A stretch of 43,588 nt of DNA, taken from Candidatus Saccharimonadota bacterium (GTDB taxonomy: Bacteria; Patescibacteriota; Saccharimonadia; Saccharimonadales; Saccharimonadaceae). How positions within the stretch are numbered: position 1 is the stretch's first letter; each line of letters begins with the position of its first letter. Location: the NCBI GenBank assembly GCA_009778675.1, contig WRFU01000002.1, positions 1 through 43,588 of the forward strand, read 5' to 3'. Of this stretch, positions 14,635-22,955 are shown piece after piece. The notes beneath the pieces were generated by a model. It saw only the letters and a program-made list of their open reading frames with translations. It did no database searches and had not been told where the DNA came from. The position numbers and the translations under genes are program-made.

Positions 14635-14946
14635 TTACTTAAGCAGCTCTTTCGCTTGGCGCAAGATATCAGCTTTTTCGGGTTCATTGGCTTCTTCGAA
14701 CTGCTTAATTTTTTGGTCGATTAAGCTGGTAGGTGCTGGTGCGCCAACTACTTCTAGCGACCTTTGGCTACCATCGGTTTTTTTAACAACACCTTTGGCG
14801 ATTAAGTTATCCACATGCTGAGCAACGGTAGAAACCGACTTTATGCCCATGGCTGTCATGATCTCGCGGTAACTAGGGCTGTAACCGTGTTCGTCTATAA
14901 AACTGGCGATAAATTCTAACAGTTCAGTTTGTTTTTTGGTTAACAT
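14635..14946 (-). CDS. LexA N-terminal-domain-only repressor
   Basis: A 103-aa protein that matches the LexA DNA-binding domain (LTKKQTELLEFIASFIDEHG, YSPSYREIMTAMGIKSVSTVAQHVDNLIAKGVV) but ends where the S24 self-cleaving peptidase would begin. Without it, RecA-triggered cleavage cannot occur, so induction, if any, must work differently. The last 30 residues form a charged helix (QKIKQFEEANEPEKADILRQ) that may replace the dimerisation domain. It overlaps the end of the O-antigen-ligase-like gene by 23 nt. Confidence 0.85.
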   Translation of the reverse strand: MLTKKQTELLEFIASFIDEHGYSPSYREIMTAMGIKSVSTVAQHVDNLIAKGVVKKTDGSQRSLEVVGAPAPTSLIDQKIKQFEEANEPEKADILRQAKELLK

Positions 14947-16288
14947 GCATAACCCCCTTGCTATAAATACTAGCGGACACGATCATAAATAGATAGATGT
15001 GTAGGGCATTCGGATAGCCTGAAAAGAACAGCCACTGCACCATAAAAGCGACCAAGATAGCTTGCAACTGTGGTTGACCGCGTAGCTTAAAGACTAGCGA
15101 TATTAATATTGCAACAAACAGCGCCATACCCACCAAACCGAGTTCTAATAGAATTTCTGCATATTCATTTTGGACAATTTCGTAAGCGGCTGTTTGGTGC
15201 TTAAAGTCGTGCATACTTTGCCCCGCTCCACCCAAGCCGACTCCAAATATAGCTGTTGATGGACTCTTAGTCCAAGTTTCGAGTGCTAGTTTACTTAAAT
15301 TGACCCGAACGTCGGTTGATTCTGCAATGTAACCGCTGGCCGAAGTCGTGATGCTAGTTTGTTTAGGGCGAAGATCAACAATACCGAGTGTTAACTGGTT
15401 CACGCTCTTAGCGATCGTTATGCCAAAACCATCGGCTACCTTCGGATTAACTTGCGCTGCTATACCCTGAACGCCTAGCCCGATTACAATGCCAACTAAA
15501 ATTAACCCAGCCGTAAAAGTCAATTTTTTAACTTGCTTAAAGTTTACAGCTGTTAAAAGCAAACCACTTATAGCCAGGGCGTAAATTGCACCACGTGACA
15601 AAGTCAAAATCATGGTTGTAATTAAAAATACCAAGGCCAGTTTAGTGTAACTAGCAGTTTTTCGTGTAAAACAGGCCTGCAACAACAAAACTATCGGAAT
15701 TATTAACAGGCTACCCAAAAATTGCGGCTCGATGGCAAAACCATCTGGCCTAGCAAAGCCAAAAATTGTGGCCTGGCAGCCGGCGCACAATAATGTGACT
15801 TGGTTTGGGACACTTAGCGCAGCGAGCAACACTTGTGACCACGCTACGACCGATATAAACAGACCGCTAATGACTGTTAGACGAACTAGTGCCGGTAATA
15901 GCTTTTTAAAGTTTTGGGTTGCCAAAACGGCCAACAATACCAAATACAGTAGTCCAACAATACCAAGCGTCAAAATTCCGCGGGTTAAGTTTGGTGTCCA
16001 TAACAGGCTTAAAGCACACCATAACACAAAAAGTGCCACAAACAAGACGGACTTGTTTGTTATTAGAGTGGATTTTGACCGCCAGATGCGTGGCAAACCT
16101 ACCAAGGCTAAAACCAGCAGATATATTACTGCCACCGCAAGTTCAATGTGCATATTGGCGTGCATGCCAAAACTAATTAATGGCTGATAGCTAAACAACA
16201 TAGCGAACGGCGCCAGCAACAATAAATACTCAAACACGCCCAGCTGCACACCTTTTAGTTTTAAAAAGGTTCTAACGCTTTTGATCAT
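14924..16288 (-). CDS. O-antigen ligase/polymerase-like membrane protein (Wzy_C/WaaL type)
   Basis: A 454-aa protein with about 10-12 membrane helices and one large outer loop (about residues 280-380, containing LALETWTKSPSTAIFGVGLGG, a typical Wzy/WaaL pattern). Such proteins join or polymerise lipid-linked glycans outside the membrane. In a single-membrane CPR cell the acceptor is probably a wall or membrane anchor, not lipid A. It overlaps the upstream glycosyltransferase by 17 nt. Confidence 0.8.
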   Translation of the reverse strand: MIKSVRTFLKLKGVQLGVFEYLLLLAPFAMLFSYQPLISFGMHANMHIELAVAVIYLLVLALVGLPRIWRSKSTLITNKSVLFVALFVLWCALSLLWTPNLTRGILTLGIVGLLYLVLLAVLATQNFKKLLPALVRLTVISGLFISVVAWSQVLLAALSVPNQVTLLCAGCQATIFGFARPDGFAIEPQFLGSLLIIPIVLLLQACFTRKTASYTKLALVFLITTMILTLSRGAIYALAISGLLLTAVNFKQVKKLTFTAGLILVGIVIGLGVQGIAAQVNPKVADGFGITIAKSVNQLTLGIVDLRPKQTSITTSASGYIAESTDVRVNLSKLALETWTKSPSTAIFGVGLGGAGQSMHDFKHQTAAYEIVQNEYAEILLELGLVGMALFVAILISLVFKLRGQPQLQAILVAFMVQWLFFSGYPNALHIYLFMIVSASIYSKGVMHVNQKTN

Positions 16289-17411
16289 AATTTTTTAGAT
16301 ATCCCATTAAATAATCTACCAGGTGATGCTTAAATTCGGTAGTCGCAAATGGCCGAGCAGTAGCGGCTATAGCTTTGTAGTCGAACTTAATTTTACGTGA
16401 TTTTTGCAGTGCCCGTGTTAACGAGTCAACGGTTTGGCTGTCAAACAAGATTCCGTTTTTGCCAGCTTGAATGTAATCCAATGCCCCACCTTTACCGTAA
16501 GCAATTACCGGCGTACCAGTGCTCAACGCTTCGACTGGCACAATACCAAATGGCTCTAAACTGGGGAAAATAAAACCGGCCGCAGCTGATAGATGTTTAG
16601 CAATGGCGGTCGAGCCGTTATAAGCCGGCAAAAATTCAATATTACCGTGCCCACGGGCTAATGCCACTAACTTATCATGTTCGGGGCCATTGCCAATCAC
16701 CAGTAAATCATCCCCGGTTTTTAGGCAAGCTTTAATCGCTAAATCGACCCGTTTCCACGACACTTGACGTCCGGCCGTCACAAAACCATGGCGTTTACCA
16801 CTAACCGACGGCTGCAAAGACTCCACTGGTGGGAACAGCACCTGGGCGTCGCGTTGATAAGTTTTACGAATTTCATCTTTGACATAATTAGAATTTGCCA
16901 ATAAATAATCCGGCTTTTGGGCAAATTTATAGTCGACTTTGCGTAGTGAGCCTATCAACAACTTTAGCCCCACGCGAGCCAACCAATTAAACTTGCCAAA
17001 ACCCGGATTTTTAAGATATTCGTCGTACATACCCCAATAATATTGAGTCGGTGGCCCCTGCAGATATGATACGTGCAACGCTTGACCGTGCTTACCGCGC
17101 GTTTTTACACCTTTAGCTTCGGCGTTGGCCACCGAAATTACTAAATCATAGCCCGAAAGATCTAAATGACTAAAATAAACTGCCCGCAAAGGTGATATAA
17201 ACTTGCGAATTTGGCGCGGGAAAATATTCACCCAACCAGTTCGTACATCACACTTGTTAAACCAAACGGCACGCTTGGGTCGGTACTGCGAAGTATAAAT
17301 TGGCGCTTTTGGAAAAACTTCATGCACCGCCAACAACACTTGTTCGGCGCCACCAGCACTTTCGGTTAGCCAATCACAAACTATCGCCACTTTTAGCTTT
17401 TCTAACTTCAT
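16272..17411 (-). CDS. GT4-family glycosyltransferase (mannosyltransferase-like)
   Basis: A 379-aa GT-B fold enzyme. The N-terminus VAIVCDWLTESAGGAEQVLL and the donor-site EPFGIVPVEALSTGTPVIAYG motif (E-x7-E) are typical of GT4 enzymes related to WbaZ/PimB mannosyltransferases. Donor and linkage are inferred; GDP-mannose is plausible because a GMP enzyme is encoded at 31414. It starts right at the stop of the sugar-phosphate transferase, indicating coupling. Confidence 0.87.
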   Translation of the reverse strand: MKLEKLKVAIVCDWLTESAGGAEQVLLAVHEVFPKAPIYTSQYRPKRAVWFNKCDVRTGWVNIFPRQIRKFISPLRAVYFSHLDLSGYDLVISVANAEAKGVKTRGKHGQALHVSYLQGPPTQYYWGMYDEYLKNPGFGKFNWLARVGLKLLIGSLRKVDYKFAQKPDYLLANSNYVKDEIRKTYQRDAQVLFPPVESLQPSVSGKRHGFVTAGRQVSWKRVDLAIKACLKTGDDLLVIGNGPEHDKLVALARGHGNIEFLPAYNGSTAIAKHLSAAAGFIFPSLEPFGIVPVEALSTGTPVIAYGKGGALDYIQAGKNGILFDSQTVDSLTRALQKSRKIKFDYKAIAATARPFATTEFKHHLVDYLMGYLKNYDQKR

Positions 17412-18830
17412 TTATTTGGCGCCCCAACCAGTTAGCACCGAACCTATAGTTCTAACCAATATCTGCAAATCTAGTAGCAACGACCAATTTTGGATGTAAT
17501 AAATATCGAGCAAACGGCGTTCTTCAAAGCTAATGCTGCGCCGACCCGAAACTTGCGCCAGGCCAGTTAAGCCTGATTTTACCGATAGAATAAGGTTTTT
17601 GTTGGGATATTGTTCTAGCTCGCCCGGTTGCAAAGCCCGTGGGCCAACCAGGCTAATATCACCTTTTATCACATTTAGCAGTTGTGGCAGCTCATCTAAC
17701 GAAGTTTTCCGCAAAAAGTGGCCAATTTTAGAAATCCTGGGGTCGTCTTTTAGATAATCACCGTTATTACGATATTCTTCTACTAATTCGGCCTGCCCCA
17801 TTTTGGCGAAAGCTTTTTCGGGCGTTAACCCATTATACGCTAGCTTGTGCGAGCGGAATTTATAGATATAACGCTTTTTACCAAAGCGGGTTAGGCGTTT
17901 TTCTTTATAAAACACCGAACCGTGGGGTTCACCACATTTAATAACTACGGCAATCACTAACATAATGGGCGAAGCTAATATTAAAGCTACCACCCCAAAG
18001 ACTAAATCACAGGCACGCTTGACAAACTTGGCAGCGCCAACCAATGGTGTGGTCAAGATTTTCACAATCGGCAGCGAACCGATTATAAACAATTCACCAT
18101 TTTTACTAGCCAGCATAGCTTGATTGGGCACAAACATATAGTCGATGTGAGCATTCACGGCCTGAGTGTAAACCCTAGAAGTATCCTGGCCATCGGTTTG
18201 AATTATGACATCTGGTTTGGCCGTCGCAATCGCTTTAGCCACCGAAGCAAAGTGCAGTTTGGCCAATTTACCCGGGATATATGATTTATTAGCCACAATA
18301 CCGACCGTTTTATAGCCCAAGCCCTTATCATACAAAAAATCGTTTAATATCACAGCTGTATTAGCGCTATTGCCTGTTATCACCGCCCGACGCATACCCA
18401 CATCACGTATTAAAAAATGTCCCCGAATAGTTTTTATAACTTCGCGTATTAACACCAAAAACAAAAAGCTAAAGGCCAGGGTATATAGCGCAATCCAGCG
18501 CACCGGGAAAATATCAACCCGCATAAAATAGGCGTAAGTTATAAACGCCATCAGCCCCATTACCGACGCTACTAACAGCCGGCTATATTCGCGCAACCGC
18601 CTGGATATTATGCGCTGGGTATATAGCCCGGCTACCGATAATATAATCAGCCACAGTGGAATTAGCGAAGCCACCGACACCAAAACCCCCACTGGGTTAA
18701 TCGCAAAAAAGACCGGCCGCGGGTCTAATACTACCCGAGCCCAATAACTCAGCAGAAAAGCCGCCATAACAGCTACAATGTCACCAATGGCCAAACACAC
18801 TCTATAAATGAAAAACGTATCTCGTTTCAC
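17412..18830 (-). CDS. Undecaprenyl-phosphate sugar phosphotransferase (WbaP/WcaJ family)
   Basis: A 472-aa initiating transferase. Four to five N-terminal membrane helices and a Rossmann-like middle domain are followed by the catalytic bacterial sugar transferase domain: KRACDLVFGVVALI, GSVFYKEKRLTRFGKK, RKTSLDELPQLLNVIKGD and SLVGPRAL. It moves a sugar-1-phosphate onto undecaprenyl phosphate to start the repeat unit. The start is GTG 18830; TATAAT ends 7 nt upstream, so a leaderless GTG start is likely. It heads a five-gene operon running to 14043. Confidence 0.93.
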   Translation of the reverse strand: MKRDTFFIYRVCLAIGDIVAVMAAFLLSYWARVVLDPRPVFFAINPVGVLVSVASLIPLWLIILSVAGLYTQRIISRRLREYSRLLVASVMGLMAFITYAYFMRVDIFPVRWIALYTLAFSFLFLVLIREVIKTIRGHFLIRDVGMRRAVITGNSANTAVILNDFLYDKGLGYKTVGIVANKSYIPGKLAKLHFASVAKAIATAKPDVIIQTDGQDTSRVYTQAVNAHIDYMFVPNQAMLASKNGELFIIGSLPIVKILTTPLVGAAKFVKRACDLVFGVVALILASPIMLVIAVVIKCGEPHGSVFYKEKRLTRFGKKRYIYKFRSHKLAYNGLTPEKAFAKMGQAELVEEYRNNGDYLKDDPRISKIGHFLRKTSLDELPQLLNVIKGDISLVGPRALQPGELEQYPNKNLILSVKSGLTGLAQVSGRRSISFEERRLLDIYYIQNWSLLLDLQILVRTIGSVLTGWGAK

Positions 18831-18876
18831 TACCTTAATTATATAACATACCTCATACAGATGCTAAAATAGATAT

Positions 18877-19887
18877 ATGAAGATATTAGTAACAGGCGGA
18901 GCCGGCTATATCGGCTCACACATATTAGTCGAACTATACACTGCCGGACACACGGCCGTGGTAGTAGATAACTTATCAAACAGCAGTATCGAAGCTATCA
19001 AACGAGTCGAGAAAATTGTCGGCTGCAAAATACCTTTCCATAAATTAGATGTTCGTAACCGAGCAAAACTTTATCAAATTTTTGCGGCGGAAAAATTTGA
19101 TGCCGTGATACATCTGGCAGGCCTAAAAGCCGTCGGCGAATCAGTTGCCAAACCGCTCGATTATTACGCCAATAACATTGATTCTACCCTAGTTTTACTC
19201 GATGCTATGAAGCATTATAAAGTCTATAAACTCATTTTTAGCTCGTCGGCAACCGTTTATGGTACGCCCGAAAAGTTGCCCCTGACCGAAGATTGCCAAA
19301 CCGGCGTAGGTATTACCAACCCCTACGGCTGGACAAAATTTATGATCGAACAAATCTTAATAGATGTCGCTAAGGCGAATCCAAAAATGCAGTTTACCTT
19401 GCTGCGTTATTTTAACCCAATCGGCGCCCACCCCAGTGGCACGATTGGCGAAGACCCGAATGGCATTCCGAATAATCTGTTGCCATATGTAGCCCAGGTG
19501 GCGGTTGGCAAATTAGATCACGTTAATGTTTTTGGTGATGATTACGACACACCCGACGGCACCGGCGTACGCGATTATATCCATGTGATGGACTTGGCTA
19601 ACGGCCATGTGGTAGCGCTGCAACATATGAAACCCGGCATTCAGATTTTTGATCTGGGTACTGGCCATGGTGTATCAGTATTAGAGATAATTGATGCTTT
19701 TACGCAAGCATCTGGCAAAAAGATAACTTACAAGATTATTGAACGCCGCGATGGCGATGTCGCGGCTTGTTACGCTAGTGCGGCCAAAGCTAATAAACAA
19801 TTAGGTTGGAAAACTGCTCGGACCTTAGAGCAAGCTTGCCAAGATTCTTGGCGCTGGCAATCGAAAAACCCAAATGGCTATAATTAA
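18877..19887 (+). CDS. galE: UDP-glucose 4-epimerase
   Basis: A 336-aa extended short-chain dehydrogenase that interconverts UDP-Glc and UDP-Gal. The NAD site is GGAGYIGS (7-14), the catalytic pair is in SSSATVYG and PYGWTKFMIEQ (Y-x3-K), and RYFNPIGAHPSG and GTGVRDYIHVMDLA are GalE hallmarks. It is divergent from the WbaP-like gene. TAAAAT ends 6 nt before the ATG (leaderless-like). Its 3' end overlaps hepT by 4 nt. Confidence 0.95.
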   Translation: MKILVTGGAGYIGSHILVELYTAGHTAVVVDNLSNSSIEAIKRVEKIVGCKIPFHKLDVRNRAKLYQIFAAEKFDAVIHLAGLKAVGESVAKPLDYYANNIDSTLVLLDAMKHYKVYKLIFSSSATVYGTPEKLPLTEDCQTGVGITNPYGWTKFMIEQILIDVAKANPKMQFTLLRYFNPIGAHPSGTIGEDPNGIPNNLLPYVAQVAVGKLDHVNVFGDDYDTPDGTGVRDYIHVMDLANGHVVALQHMKPGIQIFDLGTGHGVSVLEIIDAFTQASGKKITYKIIERRDGDVAACYASAAKANKQLGWKTARTLEQACQDSWRWQSKNPNGYN

Positions 19888-20243
19888 TTTTTAGTCTTAT
19901 TTAGCAGTCGCTTTATGGCTTTTTCTAGATCAGGGATATCAATTTTGATACTGCTTGAAATCTCCTCTTTATTAAGGCCATCATAGTCATGTACCGCCAT
20001 ATTACGCATGCCCACAATATCTCGCCATGGAATATCCGGCTCTGTGCTTAATAATTCCTGATCATTCTTAAAGATTTTATTAACATTCTCACCAATCTGT
20101 ATTAAATCTATAGCTACAGCCTTAAAAGCCATATTAGCGGTAAACATATCACTACTATTTGTGAGCCCGTACTCATCTTTAGCCTCTTGTATAAAAACTA
20201 GTATATTTTTCAACAGCTCAATGCTTATATTATTTTTAGACAC
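19884..20243 (-). CDS. hepT: HepT-like HEPN toxin
   Basis: A 119-aa all-helical protein with the HEPN RNase motif R-x4-H-x-Y as RNMAVHDY (R80, H85, Y87) after PWRDIVGM, as in the DUF86/HepT family. HepT toxins cut RNA; the partner MntA silences them by adding AMP to the motif tyrosine. It overlaps the mntA gene by 8 nt, antitoxin first. The complete motif suggests it is functional. Confidence 0.9.
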   Translation of the reverse strand: MSKNNISIELLKNILVFIQEAKDEYGLTNSSDMFTANMAFKAVAIDLIQIGENVNKIFKNDQELLSTEPDIPWRDIVGMRNMAVHDYDGLNKEEISSSIKIDIPDLEKAIKRLLNKTKN

Positions 20244-20550
20244 TTACTACTCCTGATTTAAATGGTGGATTTGCTATCTTTGGTAGCATCTTAGCACTAT
20301 TGGTTACGTCAACTTCATGTCCTAATATGTGGCTAAACTCACGTTGTAGCCCCAATCGCGCCAATAATATTGAATGTGGGGGGCTAACAATATCTACCAT
20401 AAAATCAATGTCGCTATCAATATTAGCCGTTCCGTTGGCAACAGAGCCAAAAATACGTAAGTTACTAGCTCCATATTGCCTCATAGCCTGATAAAGTTCA
20501 GGCTTCTTGGCTTGTATAGTTTTCAATAGTACTGCTGATTGGTTGTTCAT
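20236..20550 (-). CDS. mntA: MntA-like nucleotidyltransferase antitoxin
   Basis: A 104-aa minimal nucleotidyltransferase with a perfect GS-x10-DxD motif (G35 S36, D47, D49). MntA antitoxins AMPylate HepT (type VII system). ATG occurs at 20556 and 20550. An extended -10, TGC-TATCAT, ends 6 nt before 20550, favouring a leaderless start there. The pair lies in the glycan locus without any evident functional link to it. Confidence 0.9.
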   Translation of the reverse strand: MNNQSAVLLKTIQAKKPELYQAMRQYGASNLRIFGSVANGTANIDSDIDFMVDIVSPPHSILLARLGLQREFSHILGHEVDVTNSAKMLPKIANPPFKSGVVSV

Positions 20551-20574
20551 AGGCATATGATAGCATTTTTCTGG

Positions 20575-20615
20575 TTGACATACAAATACGCTTATGCTAT
20601 TTTGGAATTAGGAGG
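20575..20615 (+). promoter_or_regulatory. Promoter and ribosome site of the 184-aa gene
   Basis: TTGACA (20575-20580), 17-nt spacer, TATTTT (20598-20603), then AGGAGG (20610-20615) 9 nt before the ATG. This is a leadered start with a perfect ribosome site, in contrast to the next gene. Confidence 0.75.
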
Positions 20616-20624
20616 CTTCACCTC

Positions 20625-21179
20625 ATGAAAAGACAAAAAAAACGAACTAAAAAATGGCTAATAATTATCATAATAACCCTACTGGTAGCTGGTATTGTGG
20701 CCTATTTTGTAGTACCTGGGGCAAACAATTTATGGCCGTGGTATCAAAAACCGAACACTAGCAAAGATCAGACCACCAAAAAAGACAAAACCAACAGCCA
20801 ATCTAACTCTGAACCGGCTAGTAACCCGGCAGAAGACAAAAACGTTAACCTGACCCCTAGCCCCGACAATAGCAACACTTATGTTTCCAATCCGACTGAC
20901 AGCACAAAGGTGGTAGTGCCATTTATCACTCGTGCTAATACTCAGGAAGTATTAGCTATTTTCAACTCTGCTGCGGCCGGGCAGTGCCAGTTAACGCTAT
21001 CAAAAGCCGGCGCACAGAATATTGTGCTAACCGTTAATGTAATTTGGCAAAATCAATATTTATGTTCCTTTAATTTAAGCAATCAAACTTTAACTGGTGA
21101 TGGCTGGTCAGCCAAAGTTATCAACGTCGTAGGTAGTCAAACTTCGACCCCAGTGACCGCCCCTATTGACAAAACATAA
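20625..21179 (+). CDS. Membrane-anchored extracytoplasmic protein of unknown function
   Basis: A 184-aa protein: basic N-terminus, one membrane helix (about 12-31), a low-complexity Lys/Asn/Ser/Thr/Pro linker (about 45-95) and a small C-terminal beta-rich domain with two cysteines (GQCQLTLSKAG, YLCSFNL) that could form a disulfide. I do not recognise the domain. It is probably transcribed with, or just before, the LGFP protein, whose promoter lies in its last codons. Confidence 0.7.
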   Translation: MKRQKKRTKKWLIIIIITLLVAGIVAYFVVPGANNLWPWYQKPNTSKDQTTKKDKTNSQSNSEPASNPAEDKNVNLTPSPDNSNTYVSNPTDSTKVVVPFITRANTQEVLAIFNSAAAGQCQLTLSKAGAQNIVLTVNVIWQNQYLCSFNLSNQTLTGDGWSAKVINVVGSQTSTPVTAPIDKT

Positions 21180-21194
21180 CAACTTTGATATAAT
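21166..21194 (+). promoter_or_regulatory. Consensus promoter inside the end of the upstream gene
   Basis: TTGACA (21166-21171), exactly 17 nt, TATAAT (21189-21194): a perfect sigma70 consensus. Transcription should start about 7 nt later, on the ATG at 21202. This is the clearest leaderless case in the window. Confidence 0.85.
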
Positions 21195-21201
21195 GGTAAC
21201 G

Positions 21202-22887
21202 ATGGGTCTAAAACGCAAAACTATAATCCAAATCACTACCGCTGCGTTCCTGGCAGCGGTCTTGGTAGTGGCAGGTTTTTTGACAATTTGGCGTCAAGAT
21301 GACGCTAACGCTAGTCTAGCTGGTTTTAGCGCTGGTAATATTATGAGCGACTATGTTATGACCAATAAAAGTAGCATGACAGCGGCGCAAATTCAGAGTT
21401 TTTTAAATGCCAAAAATCCAAACTGCGACACTAATACCTTGCACGGCTACACTAGTGAGTCCCGGGCGATTGCACCTTGTCTAAAAGATTACACCGAAGA
21501 CGGCCAAACGGCGGCGCAAATTATTTGGCAAGCCGCCCAAGATTATAATATTAATCCCCAGGTGTTAATTGTGCTGCTCGAAAAAGAACAAGGGTTAGTA
21601 ACCGACACTTGGCCACGCGATGGTTGGTGGTGGACAAAAACCAACTTAGGCACACCGACCAAAGAATGCCCCAGCAGCCCAACTGGGTACTGCGTTAACG
21701 TACAATACCGTTCGGCAGCCGGTTATGGTTGCCCCGATACTGGCGCCTGTGACAGCAAATATTATGGTTTTAAGAATCAAATTCGTTGGGCAGCAGCCTT
21801 GTTCCACGCCACCATGTCAGCGCCAGATTCAAGTAGCAGCAACGGCTGGTATAAGCCTTACTGGACTGGGCTAAATTGGATTCAATACAACCCCGACACC
21901 AGGTGCGGTTCATCGCAAGTCAATATTCAAAACCGTGCCACCGCCGCGCTTTATAATTACACCCCCTACCAGCCCAACAGCTACGCTCTAAACGGCGGCA
22001 CCAGCGCCAGCTACCCAAGCTGCGGCGCCTTTGGTAATATCAATTTTTATAATTATTTTACGGACTGGTTCGGGAGTGCTAATTACATCGTTATTGGTTC
22101 GATTGGTCAATATTATTACTCAGTTGGTGGCGAAAGCTCAGTCCTAGGACAACCAGTAGCCAATCAGAACTCCACCGAACGTTGGGGTTATTATCAGCAT
22201 TTTGAGAATGGTTACATTATTGGCAAATGGGATACCGGATATTGGGCAACACGTGGTAGCATCCGTACCCAATACGCAGCGCTTGGCACAGAACATGGGG
22301 CGCTTGGCTTCCCTATCGCTGACGAACACCCAATTACTAGCGGTGGCAACAAACAGCTATTTGAGAATGGTTACATTATTGGCAAATGGGATACCGGGTA
22401 TTGGGCAATACGTGGTAGCATCCGTACCCAATATGATAAACAGGATGCAGACAATGGTGGCTTAGGATTCCCAATTGGTAATGAATCGCCCGCTAGTGGT
22501 GGTGGAAATCAACAATTATTTGAGAATGGTAGCGTTATCGGACGTTGGGATACCAAATACTGGGTAGTCAGTGGCAAGATTTTTGAGCAATACAAAGCAG
22601 CTGGTAGCGCAGGTGGCGTTATTGGATATCCTCTGCAGCCAGAATTACCAACCCAAGATGGTACGTACCAGAGGTTTGTAGATGGTTATATCATCGGTAG
22701 AGATCAAACCGGATATTGGATAGTCCGAGGCAACATACGTGCTTATTACGCCACGCAAGGCGCTGAACATGGTGAATTAGGTTTTCCAACAGGTGAAGAA
22801 TTCCAAGAAAACGGCCAATATCGACAAAATTTTGAAAATGGCTACATTATTGGCAAGAACGGTAACTATAAACGCTTCTTGGATTGA
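21202..22887 (+). CDS. Secreted LGFP-repeat surface protein with lysozyme-like N-terminal region
   Basis: A 561-aa protein with a signal/anchor helix (about 5-25). The N-terminal region (PQVLIVLLEKEQGLV, WWWTKTN, NQIRWAAALFH) resembles the transglycosylase-like part of actinobacterial hemagglutinin/LGFP proteins. About five LGFP-type repeats follow (LGFPIADE, LGFPIGNE, IGYPLQPE, LGFPTGEE, each after FENGYIIG). LGFP repeats were described in Corynebacterium surface proteins. The start at 21202 is set by the consensus promoter. A role in holding or modifying the host wall is inference. Confidence 0.82.
   Translation: MGLKRKTIIQITTAAFLAAVLVVAGFLTIWRQDDANASLAGFSAGNIMSDYVMTNKSSMTAAQIQSFLNAKNPNCDTNTLHGYTSESRAIAPCLKDYTEDGQTAAQIIWQAAQDYNINPQVLIVLLEKEQGLVTDTWPRDGWWWTKTNLGTPTKECPSSPTGYCVNVQYRSAAGYGCPDTGACDSKYYGFKNQIRWAAALFHATMSAPDSSSSNGWYKPYWTGLNWIQYNPDTRCGSSQVNIQNRATAALYNYTPYQPNSYALNGGTSASYPSCGAFGNINFYNYFTDWFGSANYIVIGSIGQYYYSVGGESSVLGQPVANQNSTERWGYYQHFENGYIIGKWDTGYWATRGSIRTQYAALGTEHGALGFPIADEHPITSGGNKQLFENGYIIGKWDTGYWAIRGSIRTQYDKQDADNGGLGFPIGNESPASGGGNQQLFENGSVIGRWDTKYWVVSGKIFEQYKAAGSAGGVIGYPLQPELPTQDGTYQRFVDGYIIGRDQTGYWIVRGNIRAYYATQGAEHGELGFPTGEEFQENGQYRQNFENGYIIGKNGNYKRFLD
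22201..22433 (+). repeat. Two near-identical 74-nt direct repeats in the LGFP gene
   Basis: Positions 22201-22274 and 22360-22433 differ at only about two bases; the period is 159 nt, or 53 codons, one LGFP unit. This is a recent internal duplication and keeps the frame, so copy number could change by slippage or recombination. Confidence 0.85.
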
Positions 22888-22955
22888 TACTTTATTTGTG
22901 AGCTAGTACCAAATACATAGCTAACCACTTGCTATCTATAGTATAATTAATCTAT

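Noticed and set aside
22201..22433. CRISPR-like direct repeats
   Set aside because: The repeats are in-frame LGFP coding units with a 53-codon period; no unique-spacer array is present anywhere in the window.
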